Translations under genes and position numbers: made by a program
Notes under the pieces: generated by a model
Seen by the model: the letters and a program-made list of their open reading frames with translations, nothing else
Database searches by the model: none
What the model was told of the DNA's origin: nothing
Shown: positions 19,961 to 27,498 of the stretch, piece by piece
Numbering within the stretch: position 1 is the first letter of the stretch
Layout of the letters: every line of letters starts with the position of its first letter
From: Phaeacidiphilus oryzae TH49
GTDB taxonomy: Bacteria > Actinomycetota > Actinomycetes > Streptomycetales > Streptomycetaceae
Length of the DNA: 64,000 bases
NCBI RefSeq assembly: GCF_000744815.1
Contig: NZ_JQMQ01000005.1
Location: forward strand, 2,054,055 to 2,118,054
Direction: 5' to 3'

Positions 19961-21822
19961 CGGCGGACTCCGGCGGTGGCGTTCGCGGGGTGGCCCGGCG
20001 CGGGCGATCGGCCGGCCGCGGCGACCGGGTTCGGCACGGTGACGTAGACGGACTGGGTCTCGACCGGGCCGACCAGCTCGTCCAGGCCGCGCAGCCGGGT
20101 CAGCAGATTGGCCTTGCAGCGCAGGGTCGGCGCCTCCAGCAGCCGCTGCGGCAGCCCTGAGCGGCTGCGCACCGCCGCGCCGGACAGGAACTGCCGCAGC
20201 ACCGCGAGGAGCACCTGCTCGTCGGCCAGCCGCTGCGCCCCGAACGCGCCGATCAGGCCGAGGATGTGGTTGGCGCCCAGGTAGTAGGCGAAGCGCTCGT
20301 CCACCACCGGGTCCTCGACGAAGGTCTCGCTGCGCCGCCCGATCCCGGGCAGCCGGGCGTCCAGCTCCGCCGCCCGCGAGGCGCGGTAGTAGTACCCCTG
20401 GTTGTCCCGGTACCGGCCGCCGGCGGGCCAGCCGTCCGCGTCCAGCAGCACCAGGGTGTTCTGCTGGTGGGCCTCCAGGGCGATGCCCGCGTACCCGTCC
20501 AGCCAGAGGATGGGCAGCACCAGGCGCTCCAGGTAGCGGGCGAACCACTCGACCGCGACGGTCCGCTGGGCCCGCCCGTGCCGCCGCGCCAGCCCCTGCA
20601 GCAGGGCCGCCAGCCGGGAGCGCGCGGGCCTGCCGTCCACGCCCCAGTACGGGGTCTCGGCGACCAACCCGGCCAGGCAGTACGCCCGTTCGTGGGGGCC
20701 GAAGGCGTTGTCCCGCAGCACCACGTCCAGCCCCTGCACCCCGGGCACGTCCACCGCCAGCCAGGCGGGGTCACGGACGACGGTGAAGTCGGCACCCGCG
20801 CAGGCCTCGGAGGCCCGCCACTCCGCGCCGAGGCCGGAGTCGAGCAGCCGGCTGATCTCGACCCCGCGCTCCAGCTCCTTGCGGAGGTTCTCCCGGCGGG
20901 AGTTGGTGATCCGCAGCCCCAGCGAGAGCTTCAGCATGAACGGGTCGCCGGGCCGGTGGACGGTCCGCAGCGACGAGGTGGGGAACCAGGGGGCGCCCCC
21001 GCCCGGGCCGAGATCGCGCACCACACCGCGGTCCAGCAGGTCGCGGACGGCCGGGCGGAGCAACACCTCGCGGGCCTGCCACGGATGCACCGGCAGCAGC
21101 GCGCGCCCGTCCTCGGGCGGCCGGTCGCCGTACACCCCGGCCAGCAGCTCGTCTGCGGCCTGCGGCAGCGCCGAGTCGGAGGCGACCACGGAGCGGTCCA
21201 CCGAGAACCAGTGCGGTCGGAAGCTGCCCCGCAGCTCCGGCGAGTACGCGGCCGCCTCCGCCTCGCCGAGGCCCTCCCGCGACTTGGGGGTGGGGTGCAG
21301 CGGATGGCCGAGGAGCAGCGCCTGCTCGGAGTCGAGGAAGGCGCTCGTGCCCGGCGGCGGTTCCGGCCGGGCCCTGCGCTCCGCGAGATGCCGGGCGGCC
21401 CGGCGGACCGAGTCCGCGACCCGGCCGGTGAGCTCGGCGACCTCGCCCCCGGGGCCGGGGCCGCCGGCCGCGCCCGGCGGCTGCGGAGCCGCCCCCGCCG
21501 TGCGGGCCAGCAGCGCGGCGACGGTCACCGCGTCGGCCGGGCGCCGGGTGGCGCCGTCGGCCGTGGCCAGCTCCGCGGCGCCGAACCGGTGCCAGCCGCA
21601 GGCCGACCAGTAGCGGACCGGCGCGGAGAGCCGCAGCCCGCCGCCGAGCTCCACCACCAGCGGCTGCCCGCCGCGCGGCTGCGGCACCGAGGCCTCCCGG
21701 ACCCAGCAGCGCAGGAGGTGCTCGGTCCCGGCGGCGTCCGCCGCGACCGCCGGATCGGGGTGCAGCAGGAGGTCCGCGTCCGGGTCGCCGTCCGGGTCGA
21801 TCGGCTGGTGCGGGACGTTCAC
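19957..21822 (-). CDS. IucA/IucC-family NIS siderophore synthetase (RhbC position)
   Basis: A 621-residue synthetase related to the one at 15708 but clearly a separate paralogue. It carries SEQALLLGHPLHPTPKSREG, LLPVHPWQAREVLLRP and the acceptor/ATP segment LALEAHQQNTLVLLDADGWP, where an A-H-Q-Q-N segment takes the place of the H-G-E-N of the RhbF-like enzyme. The two-enzyme set is what builds asymmetric citrate siderophores, each enzyme amidating one citrate carboxylate. GTG start overlaps the decarboxylase stop as GTGA; its own stop overlaps the acyltransferase ATG. The last 20 residues are a non-conserved tail. Confidence 0.9.
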   Translation of the reverse strand: MNVPHQPIDPDGDPDADLLLHPDPAVAADAAGTEHLLRCWVREASVPQPRGGQPLVVELGGGLRLSAPVRYWSACGWHRFGAAELATADGATRRPADAVTVAALLARTAGAAPQPPGAAGGPGPGGEVAELTGRVADSVRRAARHLAERRARPEPPPGTSAFLDSEQALLLGHPLHPTPKSREGLGEAEAAAYSPELRGSFRPHWFSVDRSVVASDSALPQAADELLAGVYGDRPPEDGRALLPVHPWQAREVLLRPAVRDLLDRGVVRDLGPGGGAPWFPTSSLRTVHRPGDPFMLKLSLGLRITNSRRENLRKELERGVEISRLLDSGLGAEWRASEACAGADFTVVRDPAWLAVDVPGVQGLDVVLRDNAFGPHERAYCLAGLVAETPYWGVDGRPARSRLAALLQGLARRHGRAQRTVAVEWFARYLERLVLPILWLDGYAGIALEAHQQNTLVLLDADGWPAGGRYRDNQGYYYRASRAAELDARLPGIGRRSETFVEDPVVDERFAYYLGANHILGLIGAFGAQRLADEQVLLAVLRQFLSGAAVRSRSGLPQRLLEAPTLRCKANLLTRLRGLDELVGPVETQSVYVTVPNPVAAAGRSPAPGHPANATAGVRR

Positions 21823-23492
21823 CGAAGGGCTCCCTTGCTCGTGCCGGCGGTGGTGCCGGCGCTCGTACCGGCAGTCGTGCGGGCGCTCGTACCGGTGCCG
21901 CTGCTCGTGATCTCGCTCTCCTGGGCGTCCGCCTGCGCGTGCTCGGCGGTCTCACCCGCCCGGACCACCAGGCCGATCAGCGCGTCCAGTTCGTCCTCCG
22001 TGGTCGACGGGTTGAGCAGGGTGAGCTTGAGCCGCACCGCGCCGGGGCCGCTGCCGCGCTCGGTCCTGCCGACCACGGCCCGCCCGCCGGCGAGCAGCCG
22101 CCGCCGCAGTTCGGCGTTGACCCGGTCCGTCAGCCGGGCCTGGGCCTCGGCCTCGGCGGCGCTCGGCGGGGTCGCCGGGGTGCGGTACTCCCGGCCGTCC
22201 GCACCGCTCGGCAGATAGCGGAAGACGACCGTGCTCAGCACCGGCGCCGCGGTCAGTTCGAGACGCGGCTCGGCGGCGATCCGCCGGGCCGCGTGGCAGG
22301 CCAGGGCGTGGCAGCGGTCGACCATCGCGCCGAGCCCGGCCCGGCCCAGCGACCGCAGGGTGACGGCGAGTTTGAAGACGTCCGGCCGCCGGGTGGTGCG
22401 CAGCGAGCGGCCGAGCAGCGAGGTGTACCCGGCCTCCTCGTCGTCCGCCGGGTTCAGATACGCGGCCCGCTGCTCCAGCGGCGCCAGCGTCGCGGCCATG
22501 CGGGCCAGGAAGACCCCGGCGGCCACCGGCTGCCAGCCGAGCTTGTGGAGGTCGAGCGCGACGGTGTCGGCCCGCTCCAGACCGTTCAGCAGCGGGGACA
22601 GCCGGCGGGAGAAGAGGGCGCCGCCGCCGTACGCGGCGTCCACATGCAGCCGGACCCGGTGCGCCCGGGCCACCTCGGCGATCCTCGGCAGCGGGTCCAC
22701 CGCCCCGAGGTCGGTGGTGCCCGCGGTGGCGGCCACGCAGATCGGTACGTCGCCCTCGGCCTCCGCCTCGGTGAGGGCGCGCTCCAGCTCGGCCGGGATC
22801 ATCCGGTCCGCCGCGTCCGTCGGCACCGCCCGCACCGCCCGGCTGCCGAGGCCGAGTTGGGCCGCGGCACGGGCGAAGGAGAAGTGCGCGGCGGCGGAGC
22901 AGAACACCAGCAGCCGCCCGGCGGCGGCTGCCGGGATGCCCTCCCCGCGCCGCACCCGGTACCGCTCGGTGAGCACCGCGTCCCGGGCGAGGAGCAGGCC
23001 CATCAGGTTGGACTCGGTGCCGCCGGTGGTGAACACCCCGCCGGCGCCCTCCGGGTCGGCGAAGCCGACCAGCCGGGACAGCTCGCGCAGCACGGCGGGC
23101 TCCAGCTCGGTGCCGCCGGGGGCCTGGTCCCAGGAGTCCAGCGACTGGTTGAGGGCGCTCGCGGCCAGCTCGGCGGCGACCGCGACGTCCAGCGGCGGGC
23201 AGTGGAGATGGGCCGAGCAGGCGGGATGGGCGGGGTCGGCGGCGGTGGCCGCCAGCGCACGGGTGAGGGTGCGGAGGGCGCCCGGGTCGGGGCGTTCCGG
23301 CAGCAGCGCGCCGGGCGCGAGGAGCGGCGCGAGGGCGCGCGCGACGCCCTCCGGCCCTCCGGCGGGTACGGGGCCCTGCCGGTCCGCGCGGCCCTCGGCC
23401 AGGCCCGCCAGCGCCTCCTGGACCAGCGCGGGGAGGGAGGAGCCGCCGAGTCCGGCGTGGCCGGCGTGGCTGGTCTGGCCGGTCTGGCCCAC
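21819..23492 (-). CDS. PLP-dependent L-2,4-diaminobutyrate decarboxylase (RhbB position)
   Basis: A group II pyridoxal-phosphate decarboxylase: HLHCPPLDVAVAAELAASALNQSLDSWDQAP, then GVFTTGGTESNLMGLLLARD, then HVDAAYGGGALFS and the PLP lysine in ALDLHKLGWQP. With the next gene it should convert aspartate semialdehyde through diaminobutyrate to 1,3-diaminopropane. The 557 residues given begin at an internal GTG (23492) without a good SD; the natural start is probably the ATG at 23869, which overlaps the aminotransferase stop as ATGA but lies in another frame. The C-terminal tail is a Thr/Ser/Ala repeat (AGTSAGTTAGTS). Confidence 0.85.
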   Translation of the reverse strand: MGQTGQTSHAGHAGLGGSSLPALVQEALAGLAEGRADRQGPVPAGGPEGVARALAPLLAPGALLPERPDPGALRTLTRALAATAADPAHPACSAHLHCPPLDVAVAAELAASALNQSLDSWDQAPGGTELEPAVLRELSRLVGFADPEGAGGVFTTGGTESNLMGLLLARDAVLTERYRVRRGEGIPAAAAGRLLVFCSAAAHFSFARAAAQLGLGSRAVRAVPTDAADRMIPAELERALTEAEAEGDVPICVAATAGTTDLGAVDPLPRIAEVARAHRVRLHVDAAYGGGALFSRRLSPLLNGLERADTVALDLHKLGWQPVAAGVFLARMAATLAPLEQRAAYLNPADDEEAGYTSLLGRSLRTTRRPDVFKLAVTLRSLGRAGLGAMVDRCHALACHAARRIAAEPRLELTAAPVLSTVVFRYLPSGADGREYRTPATPPSAAEAEAQARLTDRVNAELRRRLLAGGRAVVGRTERGSGPGAVRLKLTLLNPSTTEDELDALIGLVVRAGETAEHAQADAQESEITSSGTGTSARTTAGTSAGTTAGTSKGALR

Positions 23493-23869
23493 GGGCCCGG
23501 CAGCGCCGCCGGCCTCCGCCGGGCCCCACGGGGTGCCCCGGCGCAGACGACCGGGGTGCCGACCGCCTCCTGGGCGGGTCCGGACGGGCCGGGGACTTCG
23601 GCCGACCGCACGCTCTCCGGCAGCGGACCGCCGGCGACGGAGACCGGGCCGTCCGTTGCGCCCCAGGGCGTCCCGACGGCCATCGGCCGCGCGGCGGGGT
23701 CCCGCGGCGCGGGCGCGGCGGGCGTCCTCGGCCGCGCGGGCGCCGCGGCGAGGGGCGGCAGGGGGTGGAGCGGCGGCAGGGGCGGCAGCGACATCTCCGA
23801 CGAGGCCGAGGTCGAGGCCGAGGTCGACGGCAGCGGCAGCGGCTGGGAGGGCGACACGTCGGTGGTCAT
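23493..23869 (-). other. out-of-frame N-terminal extension of the decarboxylase
   Basis: From the ATG at 23869 (ATGA overlap with the aminotransferase stop) about 110 codons have near-total G/C third positions and read MTTDVSPSQPLPLPSTSAST onward, Pro/Ala/Ser-rich. At about 23525-23545, inside runs of G and C, the coding signal passes to the decarboxylase frame (GTPWGPAEAGGAAGPVGQTG). A one-base indel would fuse the two into a protein of about 680 residues. Sequencing error is the simplest explanation. Confidence 0.6.
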
Positions 23870-25248
23870 CGTCCGGCCCCCGCCCAGTCGGTGCTCACGG
23901 CGCCGGCGCCCAGCGGCGCGGGGATCGGCGGCCCTGCGGCGGCCGCGGTCAGCGCGTCGTCGAGTCGTTCCAGCACCGCCTCCGCCTGCTCCTCGCTCAT
24001 GGTGAGCGGTGGAAGGAGGCGGACCACGCAGCCGTCCCTGCCGCCGGTCTCGACGATCAGCCCGCGGCGCAGCGCCTCCCGCTGCACCGCCCGGGCCAGC
24101 TCCGGCGCGGGCGGCCGGGCTCCCAGCCCGTCCGGATCGGCGTCCGGCCGCACCAGCTCAAGGCCCAGCATCAGGCCCCGCCCGCGCGCCTCGCCCACGC
24201 AGCGGTGACGCCGCGTCAACTCGCGCAGCCGCTCCAGCATCCGGCCGCCGAGGTCGGCGGCCCGCTCGTCCAGCCGCTGCTCGCGGACGAACCGCAGGGT
24301 CGCCGCGCCGGCGGCCATCGCCAGCTGGTTCCCGCGGAACGTTCCGGCATGGGCGCCGGGCTGCCAGAGGTCCAAATCGCTCCGGTAGACCACGGCGGCC
24401 AGCGGCAGGCTGCCGCCGACCGCCTTGGAGACGACCATGGCGTCCGGCACCACGCCGCTGTGCTCGACCGCCCACATCCGGCCGGTACGCCCGACGCCGG
24501 TCTGCACCTCGTCCACGATCAGCGGGATGCCGCGCTCCTCGGTGATCCTCCGCATCTCGCGCAGCCAGGAGTCCGGGGCCGGGATCACCCCGCCCTCCCC
24601 CTGCACCGGCTCGACCAGCATCGCGGCGGGGATGCCGGTACCGCCGCGCGGGTCGTCCAGCAGCGACTCCGTCCAGCGCGCGCCGACCCGCGCGCCCTCG
24701 GGCTCGCCCAGGCCGAGCGGGCAGCGGTACGGGTACGGATACGGCAGCCGGGTCACCGCGTCGGTGCCGCGCCGCTCGACGTCGCCGCTGACGGCCAGGG
24801 CCCCCTCGGTCATGCCGTGGTACGCGCCGGTGAAGGCGAGCAGCCGGTGCCTGCCGGTGGCGGTGCGGGCGAGTTTGATCGCGGCCTCGACGGCGTCGGT
24901 GCCGGCCGGGCCGCAGAACTGGACCCGGAGGTCGCGGTCGGCGAAGGCGGGCGGGAGGGAGGCGAAGAGCTCGCTGGTGAACTCGTCCTTCACCGGGGTG
25001 GCCAGGTCCAGCACGTGCAGCGGCGCCTCCGAGTCCAGTACGCGGCGGATCACCTCGACGACGGCCGGGTGGTTGTGGCCGAGGGCGAGGGTCCCGGCGC
25101 CGGAGAGGCAGTCGAGGTAGCGCCTGCCGTCGGCGCCCTCCACGGTCATCCCGCGGGCGCGGACCGGGACGATCGGCAGGGTGCGGGCGTAGGTCCTGGC
25201 CGCGGATTCGCGGGCGGCCTGGCGACTCAGGATGGACGCGATGGTCAC
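23866..25248 (-). CDS. diaminobutyrate-2-oxoglutarate aminotransferase (RhbA position)
   Basis: A 460-residue class III PLP aminotransferase making L-2,4-diaminobutyrate from aspartate semialdehyde and glutamate. Visible are LDCLSGAGTLALGHNHPAV, FCGPAGTDAVEAAIKLART, AYHGMTEGALAVSG, the D-E-V-Q-T-G cofactor motif (IVDEVQTGVGRTG) and the PLP lysine in VVSKAVGGSLPLA. The GTG start has a perfect AGGAGG about 8 bases upstream. It is the first gene of the siderophore operon, directly behind the iron box at 25276-25294, and overlaps the next gene by four bases. Confidence 0.92.
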   Translation of the reverse strand: MTIASILSRQAARESAARTYARTLPIVPVRARGMTVEGADGRRYLDCLSGAGTLALGHNHPAVVEVIRRVLDSEAPLHVLDLATPVKDEFTSELFASLPPAFADRDLRVQFCGPAGTDAVEAAIKLARTATGRHRLLAFTGAYHGMTEGALAVSGDVERRGTDAVTRLPYPYPYRCPLGLGEPEGARVGARWTESLLDDPRGGTGIPAAMLVEPVQGEGGVIPAPDSWLREMRRITEERGIPLIVDEVQTGVGRTGRMWAVEHSGVVPDAMVVSKAVGGSLPLAAVVYRSDLDLWQPGAHAGTFRGNQLAMAAGAATLRFVREQRLDERAADLGGRMLERLRELTRRHRCVGEARGRGLMLGLELVRPDADPDGLGARPPAPELARAVQREALRRGLIVETGGRDGCVVRLLPPLTMSEEQAEAVLERLDDALTAAAAGPPIPAPLGAGAVSTDWAGAGR

Positions 25249-25275
25249 AGGCGGATACCTCCTGGGTACTCTCAG

Positions 25276-25294
25276 TGAGGTAAGGCTTACCTTC
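25276..25294 (-). promoter_or_regulatory. iron box (DtxR/IdeR/DmdR-type) of the siderophore operon
   Basis: The 19-mer TGAGGTAAGGCTTACCTTC is built around the perfect palindrome AGGTAAG-G-CTTACCT-like core and matches the actinobacterial iron box TTAGGTTAGGCTNACCTAA closely. It ends 27 bases upstream of the aminotransferase GTG, so an iron-loaded DmdR1/IdeR-type repressor would block the promoter when iron is plentiful. Between here and the repeat array (25295-25496) I see no gene or clear signal. Confidence 0.85.
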
Positions 25295-25496
25295 CCGATG
25301 GCCTTTCGAGCAAACTGCTGGGGCGCGGGCCACCCGCACGGGTGAAGGTGTGCGCTGCGGGTGGGCCCTGGACAGTTCAACGAGGTATGCCGACGCCGAT
25401 CACGAATTCCGGGCAACTAGCGCGCGCAAGGCCGAACTTGACCCCATTCCCAAGACAGAACGCCCTGGAGAGGAGTAAAAGCCCCCGAAGCCGAGT

Positions 25497-25898
25497 GAGC
25501 CCGAAGGGCGAAAAAGGGCCGCGAGGAACCGCGCGCCCAACGCAAACGGCGCCGCAGCCGGCGACGGAGGAGGAGCTGCACCCCCCCGGCCGGGCCGATG
25601 AGCCCGAAGGGCGAATAGGGGGCGCGAGGAACTGCGCGGCCCGCGCAAACGGCGCCGCAGCCGGCGATGGACGACAGGTTGCAACCCCGGCCCGGCCGAC
25701 GAGCCCGAAGGGCGACTAAGGGGCGCGAGGAACTGCGCGGCCCACGCAAACGACGCCGCAGCCGGCGACAGACGACAGGTTGCAACCCCGGCCCGGCCGA
25801 CGAGCCCGAAGGGCGAAAAAAGGGGGCGCGAGGAACTGCGCGCCCAACGCAAACGGCGCCGCAGCCGGCGGCGGAGGACGGGTTGCAATCCGTTGTCC
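25497..25898. repeat. four tandem copies of a ~101-bp intergenic unit
   Basis: GAGCCCGAAGGGCG starts four units at 25497, 25600, 25701 and 25802 (spacing 103, 101, 101). Each unit continues with GGGCGCGAGGAACTGCGCG, then CGCAAACGGCGCCGCAGCC, and (copies 2-4) a GGTTGCAA segment. Internal inverted repeats (GCGCGAGGAACTGCGCG, GCCCGAAGGGC) can form small hairpins. Identity between copies 2 and 3 is highest. Open frames across it are low-complexity and not gene-like. Confidence 0.85.
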
Positions 25899-25915
25899 GT
25901 CGCCGGCTGCGGCGC
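25855..25915. terminator. long hairpin at the hflX 3' end
   Basis: GGCGCCGCAGCCGGCG at about 25855-25870 pairs with its exact complement at about 25900-25915, enclosing a further imperfect stem around GGTTGCAATCC. The right arm is an inverted partial copy of the tandem unit. It lies 50 bases beyond the hflX stop on the side where hflX transcription ends. Confidence 0.6.
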
Positions 25916-25964
25916 CGCGCCGTAAACGGCCGGGGCGCGGCCCGCAGGGCTGCGGGGCTGCGGG

Positions 25965-27491
25965 TTACGCCGGGGTCACCGCGTAGCGGGCCAGCTCGGC
26001 GGCGAGCTCCTCGCGGACGCGGGCGCGAAGCAGGGTGCCCTCCGCGCGGTGGTCCTCGCCGAGGACCTCGCCCTGGGCGTGCGCCCGGGAGACCAGGTCG
26101 CCCCTGGTGTACGGCACCAGCGCCTCCACCTCGATGTCCGGCCGCGGGATCTCGTCCTCGAGCAGCTTCAGCAGCTCGTCGAGGCCCGCACCGGTGCGCG
26201 CCGAGACGGCGACCGCGTGCGGCTCCCGGCGCAGCAGCCGCTGGATCACCAGCGGGTCGGCCGCGTCGGCCTTGTTGATCACCACGATCTCCGGCACCTC
26301 ACCGGCGCCGACCTCGGCGAACACCTCGCGCACCGCGGCCAGCTGCGCCTCCGGGTCCGGGTGAGCGCCGTCCACCACGTGGAGCACCAGGTCCGCATCG
26401 GCGACCTCCTCCATCGTGGAGCGGAAGGCCTCCACCAGGTGGTGCGGCAGGTGCCGGACGAAGCCGACGGTGTCGGCCAGGGTGTACACCCGGCCGCCCG
26501 GCGTGGTGGCCCGGCGGATCGTCGGGTCCAGGGTGGCGAACAGCGCGTTCTCCACCAGCACCCCGGCCCCGGTGAGCCGGTTGAGCAGCGAGGACTTGCC
26601 CGCGTTGGTGTAGCCGGCGATGGCCACCGACGGGATCGCGTTCCGCCGCCGCTCCTGCCGCTTGGTGTCGCGGCCGGTCTTCATCGCGGCGATCTCGCGG
26701 CGGAGCTTCGCCATCTTCTCGCGGATGCGGCGCCGGTCGGTCTCGATCTTGGTCTCACCGGGACCGCGGGTCGCCATCCCGCCGCCGGAGGAACCGGAGC
26801 CACCGCCACCCATCTGCCGGGAGAGCGACTGACCCCAGCCGCGCAGCCGGGGCAGCATGTACTGCATCTGCGCGAGGGAGACCTGCGCCTTGCCCTCACG
26901 GGACTTGGCGTGCTGGGCGAAGATGTCCAGGATCAGCGCCGTCCGGTCGACGACCTTCACCTTGACGACGTCCTCCAGGTGGATCAGCTGGGCGGGCGTC
27001 AGCTCGCCGTCGCAGACCACCGTGTCGGCGCCGGTGGAGAGGACGACCTCGCGCAGCTCCTCGGCCTTGCCGGAGCCGATGTAGGTCGCCGGGTCGGGCC
27101 GGTCGCGGCGCTGGATCACCCCGTCCAGGACGACCGAACCGGCCGTCTCGGCCAGCGCGGCCAGCTCGGCGAGGGAGTTCTCCGCATCCTCGGCCGTCCC
27201 CTCGGTCCAGACGCCGACCAGCACCACGCGCTCCAGGCGCAGCTGGCGGTACTCGACCTCGGTGACGTCCTCGAGCTCGGTGGAGAGGCCCGCGACGCGG
27301 CGGAGCGCGGCGCGGTCGGTGCGGTCGAACTGGTCGCCGTCGTAGCCGCCGCCGTACACGCCGTCGGCGGAACCCCGCGGAGCCTCGTCGACTCCCGCGA
27401 GGTCCTCATCCATCAGGGCTTCCGCCCGAAGGTCCGCCGGGCGGCGGCGGTTCTCACGGTCATCGGACGTGGATCGCGTGGAAGTCGTCAT
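25965..27491 (-). CDS. hflX: ribosome-associated GTPase HflX
   Basis: A 508-residue GTPase that binds the 50S subunit and splits stalled or hibernating ribosomes. The N-terminal HflX domain includes DPATYIGSGKAEELREVV and VCDGELTPAQLIHLEDVVKVKVVDRTALILDIFAQHA; a GSGSSGGG linker is followed by GPGETKIETDRRRIR. The G domain has G1 GYTNAGKSS, G3 DTVGF and G4 NKAD. A 70-residue acidic N-terminal extension is normal for actinomycetes. ATG with AAGGA upstream; it starts 7 bases after the Rel-like gene stops, so both are probably co-transcribed. Confidence 0.96.
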   Translation of the reverse strand: MTTSTRSTSDDRENRRRPADLRAEALMDEDLAGVDEAPRGSADGVYGGGYDGDQFDRTDRAALRRVAGLSTELEDVTEVEYRQLRLERVVLVGVWTEGTAEDAENSLAELAALAETAGSVVLDGVIQRRDRPDPATYIGSGKAEELREVVLSTGADTVVCDGELTPAQLIHLEDVVKVKVVDRTALILDIFAQHAKSREGKAQVSLAQMQYMLPRLRGWGQSLSRQMGGGGSGSSGGGMATRGPGETKIETDRRRIREKMAKLRREIAAMKTGRDTKRQERRRNAIPSVAIAGYTNAGKSSLLNRLTGAGVLVENALFATLDPTIRRATTPGGRVYTLADTVGFVRHLPHHLVEAFRSTMEEVADADLVLHVVDGAHPDPEAQLAAVREVFAEVGAGEVPEIVVINKADAADPLVIQRLLRREPHAVAVSARTGAGLDELLKLLEDEIPRPDIEVEALVPYTRGDLVSRAHAQGEVLGEDHRAEGTLLRARVREELAAELARYAVTPA

Positions 27492-27498
27492 AGCATCC

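Noticed and set aside
25400-25888. Leftward open frame of 160 codons across the repeat array
   Set aside because: Its protein repeats the same Arg/Ser/Ala string once per DNA unit with no codon-position bias; it is a by-product of the tandem repeat.
25497-25898. Regular ~101-bp repeats considered as a CRISPR array
   Set aside because: The whole unit is conserved, with no short constant repeat separated by unique spacers, and no cas genes are nearby.
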